64,000 nucleotides of DNA, from assembly GCF_002116905.1 (NCBI RefSeq), contig NZ_CP015118.1:3100001-3164000 (forward strand). The letters are read 5' to 3'. Shown one piece after another: positions 35,264-43,858 of the stretch (positions are counted from its first letter, which is position 1; the number at the start of each line of letters is the position of its first letter). The translations under genes were made by a program, and so were the position numbers. The stretch comes from Piscinibacter gummiphilus. Lineage in GTDB: Bacteria; Pseudomonadota; Gammaproteobacteria; Burkholderiales; Burkholderiaceae_C. The notes beneath the pieces were generated by a model. The model saw only the letters and a program-made list of their open reading frames with translations. It was not told the origin of the DNA and made no database searches.

Positions 35264-36985
35264 ATGCATACCGTCGAAACCGTGCTGCTCGTGCTCCTGC
35301 TCGGGGCGATCACCGGCATCGCTGCGCGGTACCTGCGCGCCATTCCTCTGCCCCTGATCCAGATCATGCTCGGCGCGGCGTTGTCCTGGCCCCAGCAGGG
35401 CCTGCACATCGCGTTCGATCCCGATCTTTTCCTGCTCCTGTTCATCCCGCCGCTGCTCTTCGCCGACGGGTGGCGCATCCCCAAGCGGGAGTTCTTCTCG
35501 CTCCACCGGCCCATCCTGCGGCTGGCGCTGGGCCTGGTGCTGTTCACCGTGCTGGGGCTGGGCTACCTCATCCACTGGATGATCCCGACGATGCCGCTCA
35601 CGGTCGCGTTCGCGCTGGCTGCCGTGGTGTCACCCACCGATGCGGTGGCGGTCGCGGCCATCACGCGCAATCTGGGCATGCCGGCCAAGACCATGCACGT
35701 GTTGCAGGGCGAATCGCTGCTCAACGACGCCTCGGGCCTGGTCGCGCTCAAGTTCGCGGTGGCCGCCACGGTGACGGGCGCTTTCTCCTGGGCCGACGCG
35801 GGCCAGGAGTTCCTCTGGGTGGCCTTGGGCGGCCTGGCGGTCGGTGCCGCGCTGGGCTGGGCATTCGCCGTGGGGCGCGAGAGCGTCACGCGGCGCGTGG
35901 GCGACGTGGCCGCCACGCAGATGGTGCTGCTGCTCGTGCTTCTGCCGTTCGCGGCGTACCTGGTGGGCGAGAGGGTCGGTGTCTCGGGCATCCTGGCCGC
36001 GGTGGCGGCGGGCGTCGCGACCAACTTCGCCGACCTTCGGCGGGGCGAGTTCCTGGCTGAGCGGATGCAGACCGAGGGCATCTGGAACATGGTCGAGGCG
36101 GCCTTCAACGGTGCCATCTTCCTGCTCCTTGGCCTGCAGCTGCCCTCCATCGTCGGGGACACGCTGGCTGCCGCCGGTGATGACTGGTGGCGACCGGCGG
36201 GCCACGCCGTGCTGATCACGTTGGCCCTGCTGGGCCTGCGCTGGATCTGGCTCACGCTGGGGGTGCGCGGCAGCCTGTGGCGTGCGCACGAGCGCGGTGC
36301 GATGGCGGAGAAGCCCTCGGCGCTGCTGGATCTGGCGACGACGCTGGCCGGCATCCGCGGCGCCGTGACCTTGGCCGGTGCCTTGTCGGTGCCGCTCGTG
36401 CTGCAGGGCGGCACACCGTTTCCTGCGCGCGACCAGCTCGTCTTCCTGGCCACGGCCACCATCCTCCTGACCTTGGTGATCGGCAGCGTGGGCCTGCCCC
36501 TGGTGCTCCGCCTGCTGCCCCCCGCCGGCGAGCCGGTGGCGCTAAAGGAAGAGCGCTGGGCACGGGTGGCGGCTTGCAACGCGGCCATTTCGCACATGGC
36601 CAGTCAACTGTCGACCACCAAGGACCCGGTGCGCCAGGCCCAGGTGCAGGAAGCCGTGGGCCGCCTCACGCAGGACTACCGCAAGCGCATCGACATGCTG
36701 GAGTACCCCGCCGCGCCCACCCCCGAGGCCCAGGCCGAATGGCCGCAGGCCGTGCGCCAGCGCCGCGAGCGCTACTTGCTGGAGATGGAGCTGCGCCTGA
36801 GCGCGCTGCATGTCGAGCGCAGCGCCTTGTACGTGGAACGCCAACACAACCGCATCAACGACGAGTCGCTGCGAGCACTGGTGGCCGAGCTGGACCTGTC
36901 CGAGATCTCGCTGCGCAAGCGCCTCGTGGTCGCGCGCCGTGCTGTCGGGGACATGGAGGACGGCCAGGGGCCGCTCCAGGAATGA
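35264..36985 (+). CDS. CPA1-type Na+/H+ antiporter
   Basis: A 573-residue inner-membrane cation/proton antiporter. Around 12 helices occupy residues 1-400, with the family motifs LFLLLFIPPLLFADGW, SPTDAVAV (ion-binding Asp), QGESLLNDASGLVAL (second acidic pair) and GIRGAVTLAGALS. A long charged, probably helical cytoplasmic tail (about 405-573) follows, with coiled-coil-like Arg/Glu-rich stretches, a site of regulation in this family. It starts 17 bases after the synthetase stop, so co-transcription is likely. Confidence 0.9.
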   Translation: MHTVETVLLVLLLGAITGIAARYLRAIPLPLIQIMLGAALSWPQQGLHIAFDPDLFLLLFIPPLLFADGWRIPKREFFSLHRPILRLALGLVLFTVLGLGYLIHWMIPTMPLTVAFALAAVVSPTDAVAVAAITRNLGMPAKTMHVLQGESLLNDASGLVALKFAVAATVTGAFSWADAGQEFLWVALGGLAVGAALGWAFAVGRESVTRRVGDVAATQMVLLLVLLPFAAYLVGERVGVSGILAAVAAGVATNFADLRRGEFLAERMQTEGIWNMVEAAFNGAIFLLLGLQLPSIVGDTLAAAGDDWWRPAGHAVLITLALLGLRWIWLTLGVRGSLWRAHERGAMAEKPSALLDLATTLAGIRGAVTLAGALSVPLVLQGGTPFPARDQLVFLATATILLTLVIGSVGLPLVLRLLPPAGEPVALKEERWARVAACNAAISHMASQLSTTKDPVRQAQVQEAVGRLTQDYRKRIDMLEYPAAPTPEAQAEWPQAVRQRRERYLLEMELRLSALHVERSALYVERQHNRINDESLRALVAELDLSEISLRKRLVVARRAVGDMEDGQGPLQE

Positions 36986-37009
36986 GCGCGGCCTCCCGGG
37001 GTGCCACGG

Positions 37010-39226
37010 CTACAGCGCGGCCACCTGCACGGCCACGCCGCCCAGAACCGCGTTGCCGGACAGCGGGTCGCGCAGGGTCTCGTCCAGCACGTCGTTGAGG
37101 TTCACGCCCGGCCGCTCGGCCGCCACCGAAAGCTTCACCCCCGGCAGGCCGTGGCCCCAGCCGTGGGGCAGGCTGATGACACCCGGCATCACCTCGTCGC
37201 TCACCGCCACCTCGGCGTCGATCGACGTGGTGTCGCCCCGCGCGATGCGGGCCCGGCCGCCGTCCACGAGACCCAGGCGGGCCGCGTCGGACGGGTGGAC
37301 GAGGGCGGTGCAGCGGAACGGTCCCTTCGCGAGCGTGGGCAGGTTGTGCATCCAGCTGTTGTTCGAGCGCACCTGGCGGCGGCCCACGATCACGAACTCC
37401 GGCGCGGCCTGCTGCAGGTCGGCCAGCGCACGCGGCAGGTCCGCCAGCAGCATCGGCGGGGCCAGTTCGACCTTGCCCGACGGCGTGCGCAGCAGGCCCG
37501 GCAGCCGCGGCTGCAGCGGGCCGAAGTCGATGCCGCTCGGGGCGGCCTTCAGCTTCGCGAGCGTCAGGCCGTCCGGCTTCGCGCCGAAGCCGTCGCCGTA
37601 CGGGCCCGTGCGCAGGGCGAGTTCCAGGTGCCGTTCGGGTCCGACGAGGGGTGCCAGCGCGGCCAGCAGTTCGTCGGCCTGGTCGCCCGCCGATTTCGCG
37701 AGATCGGCCCGCAGCATCTCGGTGTCGAGCGCGACCACGTCGGCGCGTGCCCCCAGGCCCTTCGCGATGGCGATGAGCTTGAGCAGGATCTGCCACTCGG
37801 GCACGTGCCCCGCGGGCGAGGGCAGCACCGCTGCGCTGAAGCGCGCGGCGTTGCGGTAGGCGAGCTGGTGGAACGCGACGTCGTAGTGGGCTTCCTCCAG
37901 CGGGGCGAGGCCCGGCAGGATCACGTCGGCGTGGCGCGAGGTCTCGTTCAGGTAGATGTCGAGGCTCACCATGAACTCGAGGCCTTCCATCGCCCGGGAC
38001 AGGCGCGGCCCGTTCGGGGCCGACAGCACCGGGTTGCTGGCGATGGTGATCAGCGCACGCACCTGGCCGTCGCCCGGGGTCTCGATCTCCTCGGCGAGGC
38101 ACACCATGGGCAGTTCGCCGAACACCTCGGGCGCGCCGCTCACGCGGGCATGGTGCCGGCCCGTGACGATGCCGCGGCCGCTGCCGGGCTTGCCTTCGCT
38201 GTTGGCCTGGAATGCGGGCGCCCGCGGGAACATCACGCCGCCGGGCTGATCGAGGTTGCCGGTGAGCGTGTTGAGCACGTCGATGAGCCAGCTGCACAGC
38301 GTGCCGAAGGGCTGGGCGCAGGTGCCCATGCGGCCGTAGACGATGCCCCGCGGCGCGGCCGCGAGTTCACGCGCGAGCCGGCGAATCTGCTCGGCCTCGA
38401 TGCCGCAGCGCGCGGCGACCGCCTCGGCCGGGAACGGCGCCACGGCCGCGCGCACCTCGTCCACGCCGGTGACGTGGGGGGCGGCCGCACCGAGGTCCAC
38501 GAGGTCCTCCTCGAACAGCGTGGCCACCATGCCCAGCAGCAGGTACACGTCGCCGCCGGGGCGGATGGTGAGGTGGCGGTCGGCCAGCTCGGCGGTTTCG
38601 GTGCGGCGCGGGTCCACCACCACGAGCTGGCCGCCGCGCGCCTTGAGAGCCCGGGCCTTGCCGCGGAAATCGGGCACGGTCCACAGGCTGCCGTTGCTGG
38701 CGACCGGGTTGGCGCCGAGCACGAGCAGCCAGTCGGTGCGTTCGATGTCGGGCACGGCGATGGACAGCCAGTGGCCGAACATCAGCCCGCTCGACAGCTG
38801 CTTGGGCATCTGGTCGAGCGTGGAAGCCGAGTACGCGTTGCGCGTGCCCATCGCCTTGAAGAGGCGGCCGTAGTACAGCATCAGCCCCATCTTGTGCGAC
38901 GACGGGTTGCCCGCCGTGACGGCCACCGCGTGCGGGCCGTGTTTCTCGCGGAGGGGCACGAGGCGGCGCTCGATCTCGTCGAACGCCTCGTCCCAGGAGG
39001 CGGGTTCGAACACGCCGTTGCGCTTGATCAGCGGCGTGCGGAGCCGGTCGGGGTCGTCCTGCAGGTCCTTCAGGGCCACGCCCTTCGGGCACATGAAACC
39101 GGCGCTGAAGACGTCGGCATCGTGGCCGCGGACCGAGGCGACACGCCCCTGGTCGTCGAGGCGCACCTCGAGGCCGCAGCAGGCTTCGCAGAACGGGCAG
39201 ATGCGGTGGGCGGGGGTGGCAGTCAT
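37010..39226 (-). CDS. molybdopterin-dependent oxidoreductase
   Basis: A 738-residue enzyme of the DMSO-reductase superfamily. The N-terminal [4Fe-4S] site is intact (CPFCEACC pattern with Cys10, Cys13, Cys17 and a fourth Cys in FMCPKG). Bis-MGD contacts appear in LLVLGANPVASN, VVDPRRTETAELAD and GGVMFPRAP, and the C-terminal cap domain runs from about 620 (ALVHPSDAARLGL, SLPHGWGHG). There is no Tat signal, so it is probably cytoplasmic. No electron-transfer subunit is adjacent, and the substrate (formate, nitrate, thiosulfate or other) cannot be decided. Confidence 0.87.
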   Translation of the reverse strand: MTATPAHRICPFCEACCGLEVRLDDQGRVASVRGHDADVFSAGFMCPKGVALKDLQDDPDRLRTPLIKRNGVFEPASWDEAFDEIERRLVPLREKHGPHAVAVTAGNPSSHKMGLMLYYGRLFKAMGTRNAYSASTLDQMPKQLSSGLMFGHWLSIAVPDIERTDWLLVLGANPVASNGSLWTVPDFRGKARALKARGGQLVVVDPRRTETAELADRHLTIRPGGDVYLLLGMVATLFEEDLVDLGAAAPHVTGVDEVRAAVAPFPAEAVAARCGIEAEQIRRLARELAAAPRGIVYGRMGTCAQPFGTLCSWLIDVLNTLTGNLDQPGGVMFPRAPAFQANSEGKPGSGRGIVTGRHHARVSGAPEVFGELPMVCLAEEIETPGDGQVRALITIASNPVLSAPNGPRLSRAMEGLEFMVSLDIYLNETSRHADVILPGLAPLEEAHYDVAFHQLAYRNAARFSAAVLPSPAGHVPEWQILLKLIAIAKGLGARADVVALDTEMLRADLAKSAGDQADELLAALAPLVGPERHLELALRTGPYGDGFGAKPDGLTLAKLKAAPSGIDFGPLQPRLPGLLRTPSGKVELAPPMLLADLPRALADLQQAAPEFVIVGRRQVRSNNSWMHNLPTLAKGPFRCTALVHPSDAARLGLVDGGRARIARGDTTSIDAEVAVSDEVMPGVISLPHGWGHGLPGVKLSVAAERPGVNLNDVLDETLRDPLSGNAVLGGVAVQVAAL

Positions 39227-39274
39227 CGGCTTCTCCTTGTCCCTGGGTGAACCCCTGTTTTCCGCGCAGTCTAC

Positions 39275-40099
39275 TCAGGTGGTCATGCCACGCAGTGTCT
39301 CGGCCGTGACGCGATCTGCAGGGAAGAACGTCTCGAGCGCCAGCTCGGAGAGGGTGATGTCGACCGGCGTGCCGAACACGGTGGTCGTGCTGATGAAAGA
39401 GAGCAGGCCCGCGGGTGTCCGGAACTTCAGCGGCACGGCGATCGCGTTCGGCTCCAGCGCGGCGCCGCCCGCGTCGGCATCGTCCGCCTCGGGTGCCGGG
39501 TAGGCGCGCAGTTCCTGGAGCAGGGCGGACAGCACGGGGTCCGACGTGGCCTCGATCTGCTGTTCCAGGCGTTGGAAGAGGTGCGCCCGCCAGCTCACGA
39601 GGTTCGCGATGCGCGGCGCCACACCCCCGGGGTGCAAGCTCAGGCGCAGCACGTTGACCGGGCCCTGCAGCAGCGCGGCGTCCACGTCCTGCAGGAACAG
39701 GGGCACGGTGGCGTTGCTCGCGAGCAGCGTCCAGTGCCGGTCCACCGCCAGCGCGGGCCACGGCTCGTGGGCCTTCAGCACCTGCTCCACCACGGCGCGG
39801 GCCGCATCCAGTGCGGGGTCGGCGAGGGGGCGCTCGCGGTACAGCGGCGCGAAGCCCGCGGCGGCCAGCAGCACGTTGCGCTCGCGCAGCGGCACCGAGA
39901 GGCGCTCCGCCAGATGCATCACCATCGCCCGGCTGGGCGCCGCCCGCCCGGTCTCGACGTAGCTCAGGTGACGGGTGGAAATGTCGGCCTGCATCGCGAG
40001 GTCGAGCTGGCTCAGTCGGCGGTGCTGGCGCCATTCGCGGATCAGGTCGCCGACCGATCTGGCCGCCGCGGCCGGGGTGGGGTGGAGTGATGTGCTCAT
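39275..40099 (-). CDS. XRE-type regulator with MmyB-like ligand domain
   Basis: A 274-residue regulator. The helix-turn-helix lies at about residues 18-70 (LIREWRQHRRLSQLDLAMQADISTRHLSYVETGR, here a continuous HTH_3 region). The C-terminal part (about 100-270) matches the MmyB-like ligand-binding domain, which has a PAS-like fold and binds fatty acids in the structural prototype. It is divergent from a small membrane protein gene, with an inverted repeat CCATGAC-N7-GTCATGG between them. Confidence 0.87.
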   Translation of the reverse strand: MSTSLHPTPAAAARSVGDLIREWRQHRRLSQLDLAMQADISTRHLSYVETGRAAPSRAMVMHLAERLSVPLRERNVLLAAAGFAPLYRERPLADPALDAARAVVEQVLKAHEPWPALAVDRHWTLLASNATVPLFLQDVDAALLQGPVNVLRLSLHPGGVAPRIANLVSWRAHLFQRLEQQIEATSDPVLSALLQELRAYPAPEADDADAGGAALEPNAIAVPLKFRTPAGLLSFISTTTVFGTPVDITLSELALETFFPADRVTAETLRGMTT

Positions 40100-40134
40100 C
40101 GTGGCAAAACGATAACGCAGCGGGGCCGGGCGGC

Positions 40135-40155
40135 CCATGACCTCCCACGTCATGG
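40135..40155. promoter_or_regulatory. candidate operator CCATGAC-N7-GTCATGG
   Basis: Perfect 7-bp inverted arms (40135-40141 and 40149-40155) lie 36 bases upstream of the XRE regulator start and 95 bases before the divergent membrane protein gene. It is a natural autoregulatory site. Confidence 0.45.
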
Positions 40156-40249
40156 ACCGGAAGCCTTCCGTTTTCGAAACTGCATCCCAAGCCGGACACG
40201 GCGGCGCGGCCAAGGGGGCCGGGCCCGTGGCGGCGCCCAGGAGATCACC

Positions 40250-40648
40250 ATGTCCCAAGTGTCCTCGTCCATCGCTTCGCTGTCGTTCCTGCGCAAGGTG
40301 CTGTTCGCCGATGCGGCCGTCAGTGCCGCGTGCGGTGCCCTGATGGCCGTCGGCGGCACCCCGCTGCAAGGCCTGCTGGGCCTGCCGGCCGGCGTGCTGG
40401 TTCCGGCCGGGCTCAGCCTGTTCGTCTACGCCGCGTTCGTGGTGTGGCTCGCGCGCCGCCCGGTCATCCCCCGCGCGGGGGTGTGGGCCGCCGTGCTCAT
40501 CAACCTCGTGTGGGCCGTCGACTGCCTGGCCGTGGCCTTCGGCCCGTGGTTCGCGCCCACCGGGCTCGGGCAGGCCTTTCTGCTCGTGCAGGTGGTGACC
40601 GTCATCGCCTTCGCTGAACTGCAGGTCATCGGCCTGCGGCGGGGCTGA
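40250..40648 (+). CDS. small four-helix membrane protein
   Basis: A 132-residue protein with four hydrophobic helices (about 15-37, 47-68, 75-98 and 103-125) joined by short loops and a basic C-terminus. No family is recognised with certainty; similar short inner-membrane proteins often accompany MmyB-type regulators. CAGGAGATC precedes the ATG. It is probably the regulatory target of the divergent XRE protein. Confidence 0.75.
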   Translation: MSQVSSSIASLSFLRKVLFADAAVSAACGALMAVGGTPLQGLLGLPAGVLVPAGLSLFVYAAFVVWLARRPVIPRAGVWAAVLINLVWAVDCLAVAFGPWFAPTGLGQAFLLVQVVTVIAFAELQVIGLRRG

Positions 40649-40684
40649 AGAGGAGGGGGGAACGAAGTTGGGGATGGCCGTCCA

Positions 40685-40696
40685 GTGAATATTCAC
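40685..40696. promoter_or_regulatory. 12-bp perfect palindrome GTGAATATTCAC
   Basis: This AT-rich perfect palindrome sits in a GC-rich gap, 102 bases upstream of the following unknown gene. It could be a regulator site; no partner is identified. Confidence 0.3.
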
Positions 40697-40797
40697 CAGA
40701 ATCCCCCCAAAAGAGCGGGTCCCTGCGAGGGATGTTCATCCCCCGGGTCGCGGCGAACAATGCAGCCATGTTGTCCAGTGCTGATCGGAGTACCGCC

Positions 40798-41157
40798 ATG
40801 ACCCCCCTCGCTGCCCCCGTCTCTGCCCCTCGTCCTTCTCTCGCGGTTCCGAAGAGCCGGGTGCAGGTGCTGAACGGCCTGCTCCGGGCCTGGGGCTACG
40901 ACGACGAAGACTTCGTGATCCAGGAAGAACACTCCGAGGAACTGGCCAGCCTGTTCGGCCTCAGCGGCGGGGTCGTCAAGGTCAGCCGCCGTTCCACGGG
41001 TGAGTACCGCATGTACGCCACCGGCATCGAATCCGCATGGATCAGCTCCCTCCTGCTCGACCTGGCTCGCGGTTATCTGGCCGATGCGCCCGAGACCGCA
41101 CCGGCCCCGCTGGTCGACGTGCCCCTGGACGCCCGCCGGGCGTGGTCCATCCGGTGA
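40798..41157 (+). CDS. hypothetical protein
   Basis: A 119-residue protein that I cannot assign. The N-terminal 20 residues are Ala/Pro-rich and probably disordered. The rest could form a compact alpha/beta fold with acidic patches (GYDDEDFVIQEEHSEELASL). ATG 40798 is chosen because CGGAG lies 9 bases upstream; in-frame ATGs at 40768 and 40732 have poorer contexts. No signal peptide or membrane segment. It is followed by an OlsB-like acyltransferase gene after 104 bases containing no clear signal. Confidence 0.6.
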   Translation: MTPLAAPVSAPRPSLAVPKSRVQVLNGLLRAWGYDDEDFVIQEEHSEELASLFGLSGGVVKVSRRSTGEYRMYATGIESAWISSLLLDLARGYLADAPETAPAPLVDVPLDARRAWSIR

Positions 41158-41261
41158 CGGCCCGTGCGGGGCGCCGGCTCACCGGCGCATGTGGGAACGC
41201 CGTGGCCCCCGTCACGGCCGATCGTCCGCCGGCCTTGTGACCCGGCACCAGCACGAGACCG

Positions 41262-42101
41262 ATGTACCAACTCCAACACACACCTGACACCTCCACCACC
41301 CTTCGGCTGGACGACGACACCCCGTCGCGTCCGGCCGAAGCCGTTGTGGCCCCCGACCTCCGCCTCGAAGTGCGCTGGGCCGAAAGCGAGGCCGACGTGC
41401 GCGAAGCCCAATGCCTGCGTCACCGCGTGTTCGTGGGCGAGATGGGCGCGCGGCTCACGGTGCCGCACGGCACGCCCGCAGGCCACGACGCCGACCGTTT
41501 CGACCCCTTCTGCGAGCACCTGCTGGTGCGCGCCGTCGCCCCCGGTGACAGCACCGGCCCGGTGGTCGGGACCTACCGCCTGCTCACCCCGTCGGGTGCG
41601 AAGCGCGCGGGCGGCGGCTACACCGACACCGAGTTCGACCTGTCGTCGCTGGCCGCGCTGCGGCCCCGCGCCGTCGAACTGGGTCGCTCCTGCGTCCACC
41701 CCGACTGGCGCCGCGGCGGCGTGATCCTGCTGCTGTGGACAGCGCTCAGCCGCTTCATGGTGTCCCACGGACTCGACACGATGATCGGCTGCGCGAGCAT
41801 CGCGCTCGACCGAGATGGCGATGGTGCGGAGGCCAGCGCGCTGTGGCACCGGCTGCGGCGAACGCACCTGGCGGATTCGCCGTGGGTTGCGGTGCCACAT
41901 CATCCGTTGCCGTTGCATCCTTCGTCTGCGGCCGATGCACGGGTGGTCGTGCCGCCGCTCATCAAGGGCTATCTGCGCTGTGGCACGAAGGTCCTCGGCG
42001 CGCCTGCGTTCGATGCCGCGTTCAACGTGGCGGACCTGCCGATGATGGCGCGGTTGGAGGACTTGCCGGCGCGGTTCCAGCATGGGGCGGTGAGCGGCTG
42101 A
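41262..42101 (+). CDS. olsB: OlsB-like GNAT acyltransferase
   Basis: A 279-residue protein resembling the N-acyltransferase that makes lyso-ornithine lipid from ornithine and acyl-ACP. Family blocks: EAQCLRHRVFVGEMGA, DRFDPFCEHLLVRA, VVGTYRLLTPSGA, TEFDLSSLAALRPRAVELGRSCVHPDWRRGGVI and MIGCASIALD. No olsA-type O-acyltransferase gene is adjacent. A related branch acts with exosortase systems, but none is seen here. The name is by family resemblance, so the acyl acceptor is not proven. Confidence 0.72.
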   Translation: MYQLQHTPDTSTTLRLDDDTPSRPAEAVVAPDLRLEVRWAESEADVREAQCLRHRVFVGEMGARLTVPHGTPAGHDADRFDPFCEHLLVRAVAPGDSTGPVVGTYRLLTPSGAKRAGGGYTDTEFDLSSLAALRPRAVELGRSCVHPDWRRGGVILLLWTALSRFMVSHGLDTMIGCASIALDRDGDGAEASALWHRLRRTHLADSPWVAVPHHPLPLHPSSAADARVVVPPLIKGYLRCGTKVLGAPAFDAAFNVADLPMMARLEDLPARFQHGAVSG

Positions 42102-42112
42102 TGAGTCGCCGA

Positions 42113-42131
42113 AGTGGCCGTTTCGGCCACT
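42113..42131 (+). other. hairpin after olsB-like gene
   Basis: AGTGGCCG pairs perfectly with CGGCCACT around TTT, 12 bases after the stop codon. There is no T-run. It probably marks the 3' end of the olsB transcript. The following bases to 42275 hold no gene and no confident promoter. Confidence 0.45.
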
Positions 42132-42275
42132 GTCTGCTGCTGTCCCCCTAACTTTCAGGCTGTCAGAGCTTGCAGGTTCACCCTCGAACCGAGGCTGTTT
42201 CCATGGTGTTGTAGGGGGGTGTCGCGCGCGGCGCCATTCCAGAATCGGTGCACCCGATTTTCGGATGCCCGTCAC

Positions 42276-43025
42276 GTGGACACCACACACCGAACCCTTC
42301 CCTTGCTGCCGTCGCGGTCGCGCGATGCGAAGGCGGCGTCGCGCAAGGCCCGTGGCGACAAGTCGTCGCACCGCCCGTTGCGCAACACCCCGCCGGTGGC
42401 GCTCGCCAACGTGCGGCTCTTCGCCGAACTCTTCGGTGATCCCCAGGTGCATGCCGCGCGCTGGTTCGTCGTCTCGGTCGTGCTGGCCGTGGTCGTGGCC
42501 GCGCAAGGCCTGGCCATCGTGCGCATGCTGCCGCTCAAGCAGGTGGTGCCGTACGCGGTCGAACACTCAGCCGACGGCGCGGTGGTGAAGGTCGTCGAGG
42601 CTGCCGCGTACAAGCCGGGTCCGGCGGTGCTGAAGTCCGAGCTGGCGCGCTGGGTCGAACGCCTGATGGTCCTCGATCCCTACCTCACGCGCGAGAACCT
42701 TCGTCTCTCCATCCGGCCGCTGCGGGGCAAGGCCGTCTCGCAGCACAAGGAGTTCGTCGACACCGAGGCGCCGTTCAAGCGACTGCTGGCCACGCCGTCG
42801 CTCGTCCGCACGGCCCGCACGAGCGGGGTCGACGTGTCGCAGGACGGCATCGCGTTCGTGTTCGTCACCACGCTGGAACGTTCCGGCGCCGGCGAACCGC
42901 TCACGCGCAAGTGGCGTTTCACCGTTCACTACGTGCTGTCCACGCCCGACACCGAGGACGAAGTGCTGACGAACCCCGCCGGCCTCAACATCACGCACTT
43001 CGAGCGTGTGGCGGACCTCTCATGA
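42276..43025 (+). CDS. virB8: VirB8-like protein (type IV secretion inner-membrane subunit)
   Basis: A 249-residue bitopic inner-membrane protein: a basic cytoplasmic N-terminus (about 60 residues), one membrane helix at about 62-84, and a periplasmic VirB8/TrbF-like domain with the NTF2-like strand pattern (MVLDPYLTRENLRLSIRPLRGKAV, then TRKWRFTVHYVLSTPD). VirB8 nucleates assembly of type IV secretion channels. GTG 42276 is used because upstream residues are atypical; no strong ribosome binding site helps. Its TGA overlaps the virB9 ATG, starting a run of coupled genes. Confidence 0.72.
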   Translation: MDTTHRTLPLLPSRSRDAKAASRKARGDKSSHRPLRNTPPVALANVRLFAELFGDPQVHAARWFVVSVVLAVVVAAQGLAIVRMLPLKQVVPYAVEHSADGAVVKVVEAAAYKPGPAVLKSELARWVERLMVLDPYLTRENLRLSIRPLRGKAVSQHKEFVDTEAPFKRLLATPSLVRTARTSGVDVSQDGIAFVFVTTLERSGAGEPLTRKWRFTVHYVLSTPDTEDEVLTNPAGLNITHFERVADLS

Positions 43026-43858
43026 GCAGGCTGCACACCTTCGTCTCCGCGGTGGCGTGCCTGCTGCTGTCGCTGAATGGGGCTGCACCGGTGCAGGCCC
43101 AATCGCCGCTCGCGCCCACGCCGGTCACCGGCGAAGCGCGCATGGTCACGTTCGATTTCGACGATGACCGCATCTACAAGGTGCTGGTCCGCCCGAGGAA
43201 CACCACGCAGCTCAAGCTCGCGCCCGATGAACGGGTGACCTACGTGTCCGCCGGAGACGCCTCCAGCTTCGCCGTGAACGTGCCGTCAAGCAAGGCCTTC
43301 GTGGAGGTGAAGCCGAAGTGGGACAACGTCTCCACGAACCTCCTCGTGGTGACCACGCGCCGCGCCTACCACATCGAGCTGCAGAGCACGGCCGAAGGCC
43401 GCAAGTGGTACACGCGGGTCGCCTGGACGTATGCCAACGCCGCGCTGCTCGACCAGACCCAGGCCGCGCAGGGTGACGACGCCGGCCCGGCGCGGTGGGC
43501 GGGGGCGAGCCGCGCCGAGCCGCCCATCAGCGGGGTCGCGGTCGACAAGCTGTACTTCAAGTACGACATCGACGGCGAGGCCCCGTTCCGGCCCACGCAG
43601 GTGTTCGACGACGGCACGCACACCTTCATCCGCCTCCCGGACGATCTGCAGGAACTGCCCGCGCTGTTCATGCTGACGCCCGACAGTGGGGACACCGCAC
43701 TCGTCAACTACAGCGTCACGCCGCCGTACCTCGTCGTCCCGCGCACGATGGAGAAGTTCGTGCTGAAGCTCGGGAAATCGAAGGTGGAGGTGCTGCGGCA
43801 TTCGTCGAAGCCGGGGCTGTTCTCGCGCCTCGGTTTCGGCCGGCGAGGGACACCCTGA
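43022..43858 (+). CDS. virB9: VirB9/TrbG-like outer-membrane complex protein
   Basis: A 278-residue periplasmic protein with a cleaved signal peptide (ends APVQAQ). The N-terminal VirB9 domain (about 35-135, with FDFDDDRIYKVLVRP) and the C-terminal CagX/VirB9 domain (about 175-270, DKLYFKYDIDGEAPFRPTQVFDDGTH and YLVVPRTMEKFVLKLG region) are both complete. In secretion systems this protein forms the outer-membrane ring with VirB7 and VirB10; no VirB7-like gene is visible here. It overlaps virB8 by 4 bases and virB10 by 1 base. Confidence 0.88.
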   Translation: MSRLHTFVSAVACLLLSLNGAAPVQAQSPLAPTPVTGEARMVTFDFDDDRIYKVLVRPRNTTQLKLAPDERVTYVSAGDASSFAVNVPSSKAFVEVKPKWDNVSTNLLVVTTRRAYHIELQSTAEGRKWYTRVAWTYANAALLDQTQAAQGDDAGPARWAGASRAEPPISGVAVDKLYFKYDIDGEAPFRPTQVFDDGTHTFIRLPDDLQELPALFMLTPDSGDTALVNYSVTPPYLVVPRTMEKFVLKLGKSKVEVLRHSSKPGLFSRLGFGRRGTP

